DNA of 64,000 nt from Pararhodobacter zhoushanensis (GTDB taxonomy: Bacteria > Pseudomonadota > Alphaproteobacteria > Rhodobacterales > Rhodobacteraceae): the NCBI RefSeq assembly GCF_025949695.1, contig NZ_JAPDFL010000001.1:2793501-2857500 (forward strand). The letters are read 5' to 3'. This document shows positions 1-10,303 of this stretch, in pieces; position 1 is the stretch's first letter, and each line of letters starts with the position of its first letter. The position numbers were made by a program, and so were the translations under genes. The notes beneath the pieces were generated by a model that worked only from the letters and a program-made list of their open reading frames with translations, did no database searches and had not been told where the DNA came from.

Positions 1-1299
1 GCGTCGCCCCCCTTGCGCGCAAAGCTTTTCAGCTGGCGGGTGATCGCGCCCATGCGGTCGATCAGGTCATCGATGCGCTGGAAACTGACCAGCGCCTCTT
101 CCGAGCGCCGCCGGGTCAGCAACAGCCGCGCCCCGGCCAGATAGGTCTTCATTGCCGCAAGCGGTTGATTGAGCTCATGGCTGACCGCGGCCGACATCTC
201 GCCCAGCACCGCCAGTTTCGAGGATTGCACCAGCGTCTGTTCCGCAACATGCAGTTCTTCCTGCACCTTTTCGCGCGCCGCAATCTCGCGTTGCAGGCGC
301 AGGTTCAGCTGGCGCAGCTCGACCGATTCCTGCTCGAACCGCGCGGATTGCGACCACGCGCGGCGCGAGAAGATATAGAACACCATCGCCAGCAGCAGTG
401 CGAGATCCCATGATGATCAGCGCCAGAACGCCGTTCACCTTCTCGCGCACGCCGTCATAGGTGGTGAAGCTGATCAGCCGCCAGCCGCGATGCTGCACGC
501 GGCTCTCGGACCGCAGAACCGCTTCGTTCGACAAGAACGCATCCGGCCCGCGCCCGGCCAGATCGGCCGTGTAGCGCAGCGCCCATTCGATGGCCGAAGG
601 CGCGTCGCGCAGCTCAAGGGCTTCGCCCTCGGTCCGGCCGCGCCAGCGCGGCTCGGTTGCCAGAATGATCCGGCCTTCGCTGTCCAGAAGTGCGACGGCA
701 TCCGAGAACCCGGCCCACGAGCGTTCGAACTTGGCCAGATCGACCTCGACCGTGACCACGCCCAGCACCTGCCCGTTCGCGCGCAAAGCCCGCGAGTAGC
801 CAAAGCCATAGCCACCGGAATCGCGGGGCTGAACGGCAAAGATCGTGTCATTGGCGCGGCGTGCTTCGATGAACAGCGATTCCGAGGTGCGGGTCACGCC
901 AAGCCGGTTGCGGTCCGTCGCAGCAACAACCCGGCCCGAGATATCGAGAAGTTCGATCGATGCGGCACCAACCTCGGATTGCAGGCCGATCAGCAGCTGC
1001 GAGATCGAGGCGTAATTGCCATTCTGCAGGGCTTCGCGCAGGACCGGGTCGCGGGCCAGCAGGATCGGCACGATCTGCGTGCGCTGCATTTCGGCTTCGA
1101 TGTTGCCTGCGTACAAGACCAGCCGCAATTCGGCCCGGTTGCGCGTGTCGACGGTAAAGCTTTCGCTCAACCAGTCGTCCATGACCCAGACAACGGCGAC
1201 GGCGATCACCAGCAATACACCAACGACAGCCTTGCCCCATGCTGGCATGCCGCTGCGCAATGCTGCCAAGGGGGCAGATAGTCGGGTCTCGTCCGTCAT
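1..1299 (-). pseudogene. dctB: DctB-like sensor histidine kinase, frame-broken and cut by the window edge
   Basis: This is the sensor kinase of a C4-dicarboxylate-type two-component system in the inner membrane. The first part (1299 down to about 408) encodes a membrane segment at residues 20-40 and a long periplasmic sensor region, then enters the second membrane segment. The reading frame is then lost near 400-407. In the neighbouring frame the protein continues cleanly down to position 1: end of the second membrane segment, a coiled linker (RFEQESVELRQLN) and the HisKA H-box VSHELNQPLAAMKTY, whose NQPL form is typical of DctB. The ATPase domain and any dctD partner lie outside the window. 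One extra base explains the break, so this is either a recent pseudogene or a sequence error. The family call is from recalled motifs, and other NQPL-type kinases remain possible. Confidence 0.75.
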
Positions 1300-1356
1300 G
1301 GCGCCAATCTATGCGGCGAAACGGGCGGCCTCAAGCCGCGCCGGGGCGCGCGCACG

Positions 1357-2025
1357 TCAGGTAAGCGCCAAGGCGCCCATCAAGCCGTCAAACATCGCCA
1401 TGCCATCCGTGCCGCCGTGCTCAGCGCTGATCGCGCGCTCAGGGTGCGGCATCAGGCCCAGCACGCGACGGTTTTCCGACAGAATGCCGGCGATGCTGTC
1501 CATGGACCCGTTGATGTTCTGCGCATACCGGAACGCCACGCGATCCTCGCCTGACAGGCGCAGCAGCGTTTCGGGGTCAGCCTGATAGTTGCCGTCATGG
1601 TGGGCAACCGGGATCACTGCCGTGTCGCCAAGGCTGTAGCCCCGGGTAAAGGCACTGTCGGTGGTGGTCACCCGCAGCTCTACGGGCTTGCAGATGAACT
1701 TGAGCCCGGCATTGCGCATCAGCACACCCGGCAGCAGGCCGGTTTCCACCAGCACCTGAAAGCCGTTGCAGACGCCCAGAACATAGCCGCCACGCTCGGC
1801 GTGTTTGATCACGGCCTTGGCGATGGGCGAATGCGCCGCAATCGCACCGCAGCGCAGGTAGTCGCCAAACGAGAAGCCGCCGGGGATGCCGACGATATCG
1901 ATGCCCTCGGGCAGCGCGGCATCCTTGTGCCAGACCCGCGTGACCTCGGCCCCTGCCGCCTCGAAGGCAACGGCAAGGTCGCGGTCGCAGTTGGAGCCCG
2001 GAAAGGTGATGACGGCAGCTTTCAT
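1357..2025 (-). CDS. purQ: Phosphoribosylformylglycinamidine synthase, glutaminase subunit PurQ
   Basis: PurQ releases ammonia from glutamine and passes it to PurL for the fourth step of de novo purine synthesis in the cytoplasm. The 222-residue protein is a single class I glutamine amidotransferase domain of normal length. It has the oxyanion strand [13 protein letters not shown] (residues 46-58), the nucleophile Cys86 in GVCNGFQ and the triad partners His194 and Glu196 in MPHPERA. It is the small PurQ of the PurS-PurQ-PurL complex and not a large fused PurL; purS and purL are not in the window. The short tail after the triad and the ATG start followed by [13 protein letters not shown] are typical. 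Confidence 0.96.
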   Translation of the reverse strand: MKAAVITFPGSNCDRDLAVAFEAAGAEVTRVWHKDAALPEGIDIVGIPGGFSFGDYLRCGAIAAHSPIAKAVIKHAERGGYVLGVCNGFQVLVETGLLPGVLMRNAGLKFICKPVELRVTTTDSAFTRGYSLGDTAVIPVAHHDGNYQADPETLLRLSGEDRVAFRYAQNINGSMDSIAGILSENRRVLGLMPHPERAISAEHGGTDGMAMFDGLMGALALT

Positions 2026-2192
2026 GCGCGCCTCCGCTGGTGTGATGATGGCCTTCCTTACTGCGCCGGGACGCCGGGGGAAAGAGGCTTTGGCCGGCTT
2101 TGCTCAGGCACCAGCACACCCTGCCCTGCAGTTTCCCTGTGTGGCAGGCATATCAGTGTGACTGTCACGTTGCGAACGCGTCAGATAGTCCT

Positions 2193-2215
2193 AAGGTGGC
2201 ATATCGCCACTTTTT
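2193..2215 (+). terminator. Terminator-like hairpin upstream of coxS
   Basis: GGTGGC and GCCAC(T) form a short stem around ATATC (2195-2211), extended by A-T pairs and followed by five T. It lies about 40 bases before the coxS start, in the divergent purQ/coxS gap. It could be an attenuator in the cox leader or a chance palindrome; the stem is short. Confidence 0.3.
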
Positions 2216-2254
2216 GCAGCGTGCTTACATGCTGCCATCCTAAGGGAGGGATTC

Positions 2255-2740
2255 ATGACCAAGGTTACTTTGACCGTGAACGGCAAGTCGATGTCGGGCG
2301 AGGCCGAAGGCCGCACGCTGCTCGCCTCGTTTCTGCGCGACACGCTGGGCCTGACCGGTACCCATATCGGCTGCGACACCAGCCAATGCGGCGCGTGCGT
2401 CGTGCATCTGGACGGCAAGGCGGTGAAAAGCTGCACCCTGCTGGCGATGGATGCCGATGGCGGCACTGTCACTACGATCGAGGGCATGGCCAACGCCGAT
2501 GGCTCGCTGAACACGATCCAGCAGGCGTTTCAGGACCACCACGGCCTGCAATGCGGCTTTTGCACGCCGGGCATGGTGATGTCGGCCTCGGCCCTGCTGG
2601 CAGAGAACCCCAAACCGACTGAATCCGAGATCCGTCATTACCTCGAAGGCAACATCTGTCGCTGCACGGGCTACCACAACATCGTCAAGGCGGTGCTAGC
2701 AGCGTCAGGACAGGATGCCAACGTCATGGCCGCCGAGTGA
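2255..2740 (+). CDS. coxS: Carbon-monoxide-dehydrogenase-type small subunit, two [2Fe-2S] clusters (CoxS)
   Basis: This is the iron-sulfur subunit of a molybdenum hydroxylase of the xanthine oxidase family; it carries electrons from the Mo site in CoxL to the FAD in CoxM. Residues 1-80 form a plant-type ferredoxin domain with Cys40, Cys45, Cys48 and Cys60. The C-terminal helical domain holds the second cluster at Cys100, Cys103, Cys135 and Cys137 (CGFC and CRC). The length of 161 residues is normal. A GGGAGG ribosome site precedes the ATG. The stop overlaps the GTG start of the next gene, which indicates one operon with the large and medium subunits downstream. Confidence 0.92.
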   Translation: MTKVTLTVNGKSMSGEAEGRTLLASFLRDTLGLTGTHIGCDTSQCGACVVHLDGKAVKSCTLLAMDADGGTVTTIEGMANADGSLNTIQQAFQDHHGLQCGFCTPGMVMSASALLAENPKPTESEIRHYLEGNICRCTGYHNIVKAVLAASGQDANVMAAE

Positions 2741-3144
2741 CCGCCCTGCGCAAACTCGCCCTTGCCGCAGCGCTTGCCTGTCTGCCTGCGCTGGCACAGG
2801 CCGATGGGTTTTACACCAGCGACATGGGCGAAGGCGGTGCACCGGACGCCTGCATCGCGCGGGCCGAGCGTTCGTTGAGCGGCTATATCAGGGAAGCGCA
2901 GAACGCCGGGGCGACGATGGCCACGGGTTCGTGGTCGGTGGATGCCTACCATCTGCAACCCGGCGACGTGTCGGTGCAGATCGCCTGCCCTTACCGCGAT
3001 TCGCATGTCTCGGCTGCGCTGGTAACCGCGTTCAGCACCGGGCCGGAATCCGACCGCATCGCAGCCGTTGAGGCCATTGTGCAGCGCTGGAATACGCCCG
3101 GTCAGCAAGGCGACGTGCGCGATCCGGGTTCACCGGGCAAATGA
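2737..3144 (+). CDS. Predicted periplasmic protein inside the cox operon
   Basis: I do not recognise a family. The 135-residue product begins with a clear Sec signal peptide (positively charged start, Leu/Ala core, cleavage near AQA-DG at about residue 22). The mature part of about 110 residues has two Cys (in DACIARAE and IACPYRD) that could form one disulfide, and ends in a Gly/Pro/Asp-rich tail. The GTG start overlaps the coxS stop (GTGA), so it is translationally coupled. Placement between coxS and coxL points to expression with the oxidoreductase, but export makes a direct structural role in that cytoplasmic complex unlikely. Confidence 0.72.
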   Translation: MTALRKLALAAALACLPALAQADGFYTSDMGEGGAPDACIARAERSLSGYIREAQNAGATMATGSWSVDAYHLQPGDVSVQIACPYRDSHVSAALVTAFSTGPESDRIAAVEAIVQRWNTPGQQGDVRDPGSPGK

Positions 3145-3240
3145 TCCCGGCCCCGGCTGCGCCCCACGCGGGAAGGCCGGAGCCGACAAGACGTGAACCG
3201 TAGGCCGCAGGCCTGCACGCAGAGTTTCAGGGAGGAAACT

Positions 3241-5622
3241 ATGCCCAAAGACGGTGGCATTGGCGCCAGCTCCAAGCGGCGCGAGGATATTCGCTTTTTG
3301 ACCGGTCGCGGCAACTATACCGACGATCTCAGCCTGCACGGCCAGACCTATGCCGTGTTCTGCCGCTCGACCGTGGCGCATGGGCGTATCGTGTCCATAG
3401 ACACGAAAGCCACGGCAGAGATGCCCGGCGTGCTCGCAGTCTTCACGGGGGAGGATTTCAAGGACGTCGGCGGGAACCCTGCGGGCTGGCTGATCAACAG
3501 CCGCGACGGCACGCCGATGCGCGAGCCCAAGCGCCCGGTTCTGGCCCATGGCAAGGTCCGCCACGTCGGTGACGCCTATGCCGCCGTGATCGCCGAGACC
3601 TACGCCCAGGCCAAGGACGCCGCCGAGCAACTGGCCGCCGATACCGAGATCGAAGAACTCTCGCCCATCGTCGACATGGCACGCGCCGTCGCCAATGCGG
3701 ACAACCGGGTGCATGACGAAATCCCCGACAACCTGTGCTTCGACTGGGGCTGGATCGAGGATAACCGCGCCGCCGTGGACGCTGCCATCAAGGCCGCCCC
3801 CCATGTCACCACGCTGGAGCTGATCAACAACCGTCTGGTCCCCAACGCGATGGAGCCGCGCGCCTCGATCGGCGAGTATTTCCCCGGCACCGGCGATTAC
3901 AAACTGACCACCACGTCGCAGAACCCGCACCTGACGCGGCTTCTGGTCTCGGCCTTTGTCATGGGTATCCCCGAGAACAAGCTGACCGTGATCGCCCCCG
4001 ATGTGGGCGGTGGTTTTGGGTCCAAGATCTATCACTACGGCGAAGAAGCGCTGGTTCTGGCCGCCGCGCGCAAACTGGCCCGCCCGGTGCGCTGGACAGC
4101 GGAACGTTCGGAAAGCTTTCTGTCCGACGCGCATGGCCGCGACCACCTGACCAAGATCGAACTGGCGACGGATCTCGAGGGCAATTTCCTTGCCATCCGC
4201 ACCGAAACGCTGGCCAATGTCGGCGCGTATCTGTCGAACTTCTCGACCGCCACGCCGACGTTCCTGCATGGCACGCTGATGGCCGGACCCTACACGGTGC
4301 CGAATGTCTATGTGAACGTGAAAGCCGTGTTCACCAACACCGCCCCCGTCGACGCCTATCGCGGCGCGGGCCGGCCCGAGGCGACCTACTCGCTGGAGCG
4401 CGTCATCGACAAGATGTGCCGCGAGCTGAACCTCAATCCGTTCGAGGTCCGCCGCAAAAATTTCATCACGCCGGACATGTTCCCCTACGCCACCCCGGTC
4501 GGGCTGAACTATGACACCGGCAACCACGGCGCGACGCTCGACAAGGCCATGCAGATGGCCAATGTCGCCGGGTTCGAGGCCCGCGTCGCCGACAGCGCCA
4601 AACGCGGCAAGCTGCGCGGCATGGGGCTGTCGACCTGGGTCGAGGCCTGCGGACTGGCACCGTCTCATCTGGCGGGTGTGCTGGGATCGCGGGTTGGCCT
4701 CTATGAGGCCGCCACTGTGCGCGTCAACGCCACCGGCAACATCAGCGTGATGACCGGTGCCCATAGCCACGGGCAAGGGCATGAGACGGTCTTCGCGCAG
4801 CTGGTGTCCGAGCGGCTGGGCATTCCCGAATCGTCGATCGAGATTGTCCACGGCGATACGTCGAAGATCCCGTTCGGCATGGGCTCGTATGGCTCGCGTT
4901 CGCTGTCGGTCGGCGGCTCGGCCATCGACCGGGCGGTCGACAAGATCGTCGCCAAGGGCAAGAAGATCGCCGCCCATATGCTCGAAGCCGCCGAGGACGA
5001 CATCGTCTTTGCCAACGGCAACTTCACCGTGGCGGGCACCGACAAGGCGAAAAGCTTTGGCGAAATCGCCTTCTCGGCCTATGTCCCGCACAACTACCCG
5101 CTGGAAACGCTGGAACCGGGGCTGGAAGAGACCGCCTTCTACGATCCGGGCAACTTCACCTATCCTGCCGGGGCCTATCTGTGCGAGGTCGAGGTCGACG
5201 CCGATACCGGCCGCGTCGAGGTCGCCGAATTCATCTGCGCCGATGATTTCGGCAATGTGGTCAACCCGATGATCGTTGAAGGTCAGGTGCATGGCGGCGT
5301 CGGTCAGGGCATCGGCCAGGCGCTGTGCGAGAACACGACCTATGACGAGAACGGTCAGCTCGTCTCGGCGTCCTATATGGACTACGCCATGCCGCGCGCC
5401 GATGATGTGCCGTTCTACACTGTCGATCACAGCTGCCAGACGCCCTGCACCCATAACCCGCTAGGGGTGAAGGGCTGCGGCGAGGCTGGGGCGATCGGAT
5501 CGCCCCCCGCAGTGGTCAACGCGGTTATCGACGCGCTGCACCGGGGCGGTTACAGTCACGTCAAACACATCGACATGCCCGTGACGCCGTCGCGCGTCTG
5601 GGCCGCCATGCAGGCGAAATAA
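3241..5622 (+). CDS. coxL: Molybdopterin-binding large subunit, form II CoxL-type hydroxylase
   Basis: This is the catalytic subunit with the Mo-pterin cytosine dinucleotide site. The ATG at 3241 is chosen over the upstream open frame because GGGAGG sits just before it and [10 protein letters not shown] is a normal N-terminus; this gives 793 residues, the usual length. The active-site loop reads AYRGAGR (residues 372-378), the form II signature, instead of the AYxCSFR loop of true aerobic CO dehydrogenase. The Q-loop region GGGFGSK and the base Glu748 in [12 protein letters not shown] are present. Form II enzymes have poorly defined substrates, so CO oxidation should not be assumed; aldehydes or heterocycles are alternatives. 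It lies between coxS and coxM in one operon. Confidence 0.9.
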   Translation: MPKDGGIGASSKRREDIRFLTGRGNYTDDLSLHGQTYAVFCRSTVAHGRIVSIDTKATAEMPGVLAVFTGEDFKDVGGNPAGWLINSRDGTPMREPKRPVLAHGKVRHVGDAYAAVIAETYAQAKDAAEQLAADTEIEELSPIVDMARAVANADNRVHDEIPDNLCFDWGWIEDNRAAVDAAIKAAPHVTTLELINNRLVPNAMEPRASIGEYFPGTGDYKLTTTSQNPHLTRLLVSAFVMGIPENKLTVIAPDVGGGFGSKIYHYGEEALVLAAARKLARPVRWTAERSESFLSDAHGRDHLTKIELATDLEGNFLAIRTETLANVGAYLSNFSTATPTFLHGTLMAGPYTVPNVYVNVKAVFTNTAPVDAYRGAGRPEATYSLERVIDKMCRELNLNPFEVRRKNFITPDMFPYATPVGLNYDTGNHGATLDKAMQMANVAGFEARVADSAKRGKLRGMGLSTWVEACGLAPSHLAGVLGSRVGLYEAATVRVNATGNISVMTGAHSHGQGHETVFAQLVSERLGIPESSIEIVHGDTSKIPFGMGSYGSRSLSVGGSAIDRAVDKIVAKGKKIAAHMLEAAEDDIVFANGNFTVAGTDKAKSFGEIAFSAYVPHNYPLETLEPGLEETAFYDPGNFTYPAGAYLCEVEVDADTGRVEVAEFICADDFGNVVNPMIVEGQVHGGVGQGIGQALCENTTYDENGQLVSASYMDYAMPRADDVPFYTVDHSCQTPCTHNPLGVKGCGEAGAIGSPPAVVNAVIDALHRGGYSHVKHIDMPVTPSRVWAAMQAK

Positions 5623-5634
5623 GGGAGCCACGGC

Positions 5635-6423
5635 ATGTATAATTTTGACTTTGTGAAACCATCCAGTGTTGCGGAAGCCGTCAAGGCGCTCAGCGATGAC
5701 GAGGCGCAGCCGCTCTCGGGCGGGCAAACCCTGCTGCCGTCGATGAAACAGCGCCTCAACGCGCCCGGGACGCTGGTCTCGCTGACCGGCATCGCCGAGC
5801 TGAAGGGCGTCAAGCGTGAGGGCGACACGCTGGTGATCGGCGCGGCCACGCTGCACGCCACCGTGGCGAAAGAGGCCGCCGCGCATTACCCGGCGCTGGC
5901 GGAACTGGCGGGGCAGATCGGCGACCCGGCCGTGCGCAACCGCGGCACCATCGGCGGCTCGCTGGCCAACAATGACCCCTCGGCCTGCTATCCGGCGGCG
6001 GTGCTGGCCTCGGGCGCAACGATTGTCACGTCGAACCGCGAGATTGCGGCGGATGATTATTTTCAGGGCATGTTCACCACGGCGCTGGAACCCGGCGAGA
6101 TCATCACCGCTGTCCGCTTCCCGATCCCGCAGAAGGCGGCCTATGCCAAGTTCCTGCAACCGGCCTCACGTTTCGCGCTGACCGGGGCGTTCGTCGCGCA
6201 ATACGCCGATGGCGTGCGCGTCGCGATCACGGGTGCCTCCGAGGGCGGCGTGTTCCGCTGGTCCGAGGGTGAGGCGGCGCTGTCGTCCAACTTCTCGGCC
6301 GATGCGCTCAAAGGCATGGCGGGTGAGGCTGACGGCATGATCGGCGACCTGCACGGCACGCCTGCCTACCGCGCGCATCTGGTGGGCGTCATGACGCGCC
6401 GGGCAGTGTCGGCGGCGCACTGA
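5635..6423 (+). CDS. coxM: FAD-binding medium subunit of the cox-type hydroxylase (CoxM)
   Basis: This flavoprotein passes electrons from the CoxS clusters to an acceptor such as quinone. The 262-residue protein has the two FAD pyrophosphate loops of the family: SGGQTLLPSMK (28-38) and TIGGSLANNDP (105-115), followed by the C-terminal CO-dehydrogenase flavoprotein domain. The ATG follows GGGAG by normal spacing and begins 12 bases after coxL ends, so it is the last gene of the S-L-M operon. No coxDEFG maturation genes follow, which again fits a form II hydroxylase more than a carboxydotrophic cluster. Confidence 0.9.
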   Translation: MYNFDFVKPSSVAEAVKALSDDEAQPLSGGQTLLPSMKQRLNAPGTLVSLTGIAELKGVKREGDTLVIGAATLHATVAKEAAAHYPALAELAGQIGDPAVRNRGTIGGSLANNDPSACYPAAVLASGATIVTSNREIAADDYFQGMFTTALEPGEIITAVRFPIPQKAAYAKFLQPASRFALTGAFVAQYADGVRVAITGASEGGVFRWSEGEAALSSNFSADALKGMAGEADGMIGDLHGTPAYRAHLVGVMTRRAVSAAH

Positions 6424-6450
6424 CCGGCGGGTATCGCACCCTGCAGGTGC

Positions 6451-6661
6451 GGCGCTCGGGGGCATCGAGCCCCCTCGCGCCGCGTGGGTTGCCACCCACG
6501 CCCGCTTCAAGGGGGACGCACGCGCCCCCTTGAAAATCCCCCGTGGATATTTGCAGACAGATGATGAGGCGTGGTTAACGAACCCTTATCATCTGTCCTT
6601 AAATATCCTGGGGGGTGAATTGGCCGTCAGGCCAAGAGGGGGGCAAGGCCCCCCTTCCCGG
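6451..6661. repeat. Dispersed intergenic repeat, copy A, with two arms facing each other
   Basis: The 446 bases between coxM and pntA hold no gene. They contain GC-rich mirrored stretches (CGGGGGCATCGAGCCCCC near 6457; GGGGGGCAAGGCCCCCC near 6639) framing an inverted repeat: GGATATTT...GACAGATGATGAGG (6545-6569) against CCTTATCATCTGTC...AAATATCC (6584-6608), with GTGGTTAACGAA in the middle. The right half recurs at 28296-28366 and the left half resembles 32355-32451. Confidence 0.7.
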
Positions 6662-6869
6662 TTTCCATCGGTGCTGGCGACGCAGGCTTTCCGCCACGGC
6701 GACGCCTCATTCCGGTCCCTCACTGTCGCTAGTGCAACCATGCAACGCCACCGACTTGGGGAGCGTTAGCGCCCACACGCGCTTGTGAAATAATCTTGCG
6801 CGGGGTATGCAGCAACGGCACGAAAACATCGGGCGGCGCCTCGCCCGGCCCTTGCAATGGAGGACCAAC

Positions 6870-8441
6870 GTGAAGATCGGGGCACCGAGAGAAATTTACC
6901 CGGGTGAAAACCGGGTCGCCATGACGCCGGATTCGGCGTTACTGCTGCAAAAGCTGGGGCATAGCTGCATCATCGAGGCCGGAGCGGGTGCCGCTTCGGG
7001 CTTTGAAGACGCCGCGTATGCTGCCGCCGGGGTTGAGATTGTCCCCACGGCCGAGGCCCTTTTCGAGACCGCGGATGTGGTCGTCAAGGTCCGCGAGGCG
7101 AAGATCGAAGAGCTCGGCCGTCTGCGCGCCGACCAGACGCTGATCGCGTTCTTCTGGCCAGCCCAGAACCCTGAAATGCTGGACCTGGCCAAGCAGCGCG
7201 GCACCACCGTCGTTGCGATGGACATGGTCCCGCGGATCAGCCGCGCGCAGAAGATGGATGCGCTGTCGTCGATGGCCAATATCGCCGGCTACCGCGCGGT
7301 GATCGAGGCGGGCAACAACTTTGGCCGCTTCTTCACCGGTCAGGTGACCGCTGCGGGCAAGGTCCCCCCCGCCAAGGTGCTGATCGTCGGCGCCGGTGTT
7401 GCCGGTCTGGCGGCCATCGGTACTGCGACCTCGCTGGGCGCGATCACCATGGCGTTCGACGTTCGCCCCGAAGTGGCCGAGCAGATCGAATCGATGGGTG
7501 CGTCCTTCGTCTATCTGGACTTTGAAGAGGCTCAGGACGGCGCTGCGACCGGCGGGTATGCCGCCCCCTCCAGCCCTGAGTTCCGCGAAAAGCAGTTGGC
7601 GAAATTTCGCGAACTGGCTCCCGACGTCGACATCGTCATCACCACCGCCCTGATCCCCGGACGCCCGGCCCCCAAGCTGTGGACCGAGGACATGGTGGCG
7701 CTGATGAAGCGCGGCTCGGTCGTGGTTGACCTTGCCGCCGAGCGTGGCGGCAACTGCGATCTGACGGTGCCGGACGAGAAGATCGTCAGCGCCAATGGCG
7801 TGACGATCATCGGCTACACCGACTTCCCCAGCCGGATGGGCACACAGGCCTCGACGCTTTATTCCAACAATATCCGTCACATGCTGGCTGATCTTACGCC
7901 CGGAAAAGACGGCGTCATCGTTCATAACATGGAAGATGACGTGATCCGCGGCGCGACCGTGGCGCATGGGGGTGAGATCACCTTCCCGCCGCCGCCGCCC
8001 AAGGTGAAGGCCATCGCGGCGGCCAAGCCCAAGGAGAAGGCCAAGGAGCTGACCGTTGAAGAACGGCGCGCTGCCGAGGTTGCGGCGTTCAAGGCGCAGA
8101 CCAAGAGCCAGTTCACGCTGCTTGGCGTCGGTGGTGGCCTTCTGCTGCTTGCCGGGTTCTTTGCCCCCGCCAGCTTCATGTCGCACTTCATCGTCTTCGT
8201 GCTGGCCTGCTTCGTCGGTTTTCAGGTCATCTGGAATGTCAGTCATTCGCTGCACACGCCGCTGATGGCCGTGACCAATGCGATCTCGTCGATCATCATT
8301 CTGGGTGCCCTGATGCAGATCGGTTCGGGCAGCTGGCTGGTGGTGATCCTTGCGGCGCTGGCGGTGTTCATGGCCGGGATCAACATCTTTGGTGGCTTCA
8401 TGGTCACCCGGCGCATGCTTGCCATGTTCCAGAAATCGTAA
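6870..8441 (+). CDS. pntA: NAD(P) transhydrogenase subunit alpha (PntA)
   Basis: PntA carries the NAD(H)-binding domain I and the first membrane helices of the proton-translocating transhydrogenase, which makes NADPH at the expense of proton motive force. The GTG at 6870 is chosen because AATGGAGG precedes it and [21 protein letters not shown] matches the family N-terminus; the open frame extends further upstream without support. The 523-residue protein has [11 protein letters not shown] (174-184) for NAD, a Lys/Glu-rich linker near 380-410 and about four membrane helices to the end. It is the two-subunit E. coli arrangement, not the split PntAA/PntAB form. Confidence 0.95.
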   Translation: MKIGAPREIYPGENRVAMTPDSALLLQKLGHSCIIEAGAGAASGFEDAAYAAAGVEIVPTAEALFETADVVVKVREAKIEELGRLRADQTLIAFFWPAQNPEMLDLAKQRGTTVVAMDMVPRISRAQKMDALSSMANIAGYRAVIEAGNNFGRFFTGQVTAAGKVPPAKVLIVGAGVAGLAAIGTATSLGAITMAFDVRPEVAEQIESMGASFVYLDFEEAQDGAATGGYAAPSSPEFREKQLAKFRELAPDVDIVITTALIPGRPAPKLWTEDMVALMKRGSVVVDLAAERGGNCDLTVPDEKIVSANGVTIIGYTDFPSRMGTQASTLYSNNIRHMLADLTPGKDGVIVHNMEDDVIRGATVAHGGEITFPPPPPKVKAIAAAKPKEKAKELTVEERRAAEVAAFKAQTKSQFTLLGVGGGLLLLAGFFAPASFMSHFIVFVLACFVGFQVIWNVSHSLHTPLMAVTNAISSIIILGALMQIGSGSWLVVILAALAVFMAGINIFGGFMVTRRMLAMFQKS

Positions 8442-8453
8442 GGAGAGGCAGCC

Positions 8454-9893
8454 ATGGAATACGGTTTTACCACGGCAGCCTATGTCGTTGCCGCCGTTCT
8501 GTTCATTCTCAGCCTCGGCGGGCTGTCCGGGCAGGAAAGCGCCAAGCGCGCGGTCTGGTACGGGATTGTGGGCATGGGGCTGGCGGTACTCGCCACGCTT
8601 TATGGACCCGGTGCCGGAAACTGGCTGATCTCGGTCATCATGATCGCGGTTGGGGGCGGGATCGGCTGGGTCGTTGCGCAGCGCGTGCAGATGACCGAGA
8701 TGCCGCAGCTTGTGGCCGCGATGCACAGCCTCGTCGGTCTGGCGGCGGTGTTCATCGGCTTCAACGGCCATATCGAGATGGTCCGCGTCGCTGGTCTGCA
8801 CGACGATCCGGCGGCGCTGGCAGCACTGACCGGGTTTGCGGCGACGGTTGCCCACAAGACGGCAGCCGAGATCGCGGTGCTGAAGATCGAGGTGTTCCTC
8901 GGGGTCTTCATTGGCGCGGTGACCTTCACCGGATCGGTCATTGCTTACGGCAAGCTGGCGGGCAAGGTTGACGGCAAGGCGGCCAAGCTGCCCGGCGGGC
9001 ACATGCTCAACGCCGGTGCGGCGCTGATCTCGGCCATCCTGCTGGTGCTCTACTTCCAGGGCGCGGGCAGCTGGTCGCTCTTGTTGATGACGCTCTTGGC
9101 GTTCTTCATCGGCTATCACCTGATCATGGGCATCGGCGGCGCCGATATGCCGGTGGTCGTGTCGATGCTCAACAGCTACTCGGGCTGGGCCGCCGCGGCG
9201 ATCGGCTTCTCGCTGTCCAACGATCTGCTGATCGTGGTCGGCGCGCTGGTCGGCTCGTCGGGCGCGATCCTGTCCTACATCATGTGCAAGGCGATGAACC
9301 GTTCGTTCATCTCGGTGATCCTGGGCGGCTTTGGCGGCACCACGGGCCCGGCGATGGAGATCGAGGGCGAACAGATCGCCATCGACGCCGACGGTGTGGC
9401 GGCGGCGCTGAATGAGGCGGACAGCATCATCATCGTGCCGGGCTATGGCATGGCGGTGGCGCAGGCCCAGCAGGCGGTCAGCGAACTGACCCGCAAGCTG
9501 CGCGCCAAGGGCAAGAACGTCCGTTTCGCCATCCACCCGGTGGCGGGCCGCCTGCCCGGCCATATGAACGTGCTGCTGGCCGAAGCCAAGGTTCCCTATG
9601 ACATCGTTCTGGAAATGGACGAGATCAACGAGGACTTCCCGACCACCGACGTGGTGATCGTGATCGGCTCGAACGACATCGTGAACCCCGCCGCGCAGGA
9701 AGACCCCAACAGTCCGATCGCCGGGATGCCGGTGCTCGAAGTCTGGCGCGCCAAGCAGGTCTTTGTGTCCAAGCGCGGTCAGGGCACGGGCTATTCGGGC
9801 ATCGAGAACCCGCTGTTCTATAAAGAGAACACGCGCATGTTCTACGGCGACGCGAAGAAGTCATTGGATGGCCTGATGCCGATGATCGACTGA
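8454..9893 (+). CDS. pntB: NAD(P) transhydrogenase subunit beta (PntB)
   Basis: PntB supplies the remaining membrane helices of the proton channel and the cytoplasmic NADP(H)-binding domain III. The 479-residue protein has about nine hydrophobic segments up to residue 270, then a soluble domain with the NADP motif [10 protein letters not shown] and the conserved [11 protein letters not shown] loop. It starts 12 bases after pntA with AAGGAGAGG ahead of the ATG and is followed at once by a strong terminator, so pntAB is a complete two-gene operon. Confidence 0.96.
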   Translation: MEYGFTTAAYVVAAVLFILSLGGLSGQESAKRAVWYGIVGMGLAVLATLYGPGAGNWLISVIMIAVGGGIGWVVAQRVQMTEMPQLVAAMHSLVGLAAVFIGFNGHIEMVRVAGLHDDPAALAALTGFAATVAHKTAAEIAVLKIEVFLGVFIGAVTFTGSVIAYGKLAGKVDGKAAKLPGGHMLNAGAALISAILLVLYFQGAGSWSLLLMTLLAFFIGYHLIMGIGGADMPVVVSMLNSYSGWAAAAIGFSLSNDLLIVVGALVGSSGAILSYIMCKAMNRSFISVILGGFGGTTGPAMEIEGEQIAIDADGVAAALNEADSIIIVPGYGMAVAQAQQAVSELTRKLRAKGKNVRFAIHPVAGRLPGHMNVLLAEAKVPYDIVLEMDEINEDFPTTDVVIVIGSNDIVNPAAQEDPNSPIAGMPVLEVWRAKQVFVSKRGQGTGYSGIENPLFYKENTRMFYGDAKKSLDGLMPMID

Positions 9894-9909
9894 TCTGGCT
9901 GACAAACCG

Positions 9910-9938
9910 AAAAAGGGGGGCAATCGCCCCCCTTTTTT
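9910..9938 (+). terminator. Rho-independent terminator of pntAB
   Basis: A perfect 12-base stem, AAAAAGGGGGGC against GCCCCCCTTTTT, closes an AATC loop and ends in a T run, 16 bases after the pntB stop. The A/T flanks make it usable in both directions, so it can also serve the convergent small gene on the minus strand. Confidence 0.9.
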
Positions 9939-9956
9939 AGGTGCTGTCAGTTGCGG

Positions 9957-10181
9957 TCAGGCCAGCGTGATCCCCACGATCACCAGCATCAGCCCCAGCA
10001 CCGACACGAACAGCGACGCCATGTTCCAGACGACACCCTTTTGCAGCGCCTTGCGCAGCGTCGCGTCGTCCAGTCCCGAGCGGCGCACGCGCAGCACGTA
10101 GACCACGCAGGCGATCAGCCCGACAACGCCCAGCAGTGTCACCACCGCCCCTGCCCAGATCATCAGATCGCCCATTGCCAT
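9957..10181 (-). CDS. Small two-helix inner-membrane protein
   Basis: The product is 74 residues, with two hydrophobic helices (about 6-29 and 50-73) joined by a basic loop, VLRVRRSGLDDATLRKALQKG. The positive-inside rule would place the loop in the cytoplasm. I recognise it only as a small membrane protein of the kind found in Rhodobacteraceae, with no function I can name. It is convergent with pntB and shares the terminator. The start has GGAGACGG upstream. A real gene is likely because the helices are coherent and no other frame competes. Confidence 0.7.
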   Translation of the reverse strand: MAMGDLMIWAGAVVTLLGVVGLIACVVYVLRVRRSGLDDATLRKALQKGVVWNMASLFVSVLGLMLVIVGITLA

Positions 10182-10303
10182 CGCCGTCTCCTTTTCGCTC
10201 GCCGCCCCTTACCGCGCCCGGCCCGGCCCGGCAAGCATCTTGCCCCGCCTCCGGTGCAAGGCTAGGAACAACGGGTCCAAAGACCGATCCAAAGAGGCAA
10301 GAC

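Noticed and set aside
3130..5454. A 774-residue minus-strand open frame opposite coxL
   Set aside because: CoxL motifs are intact on the plus strand; the antisense frame has no recognisable domain.
2255..6423. Aerobic CO dehydrogenase as the firm function of the cox-type genes
   Set aside because: The active-site loop is AYRGAGR (form II) and maturation genes are absent, so CO oxidation cannot be asserted.
6939..9563. An 874-residue minus-strand open frame spanning pntA and pntB
   Set aside because: It crosses two real genes and their junction, and its composition is that of a shadow frame.
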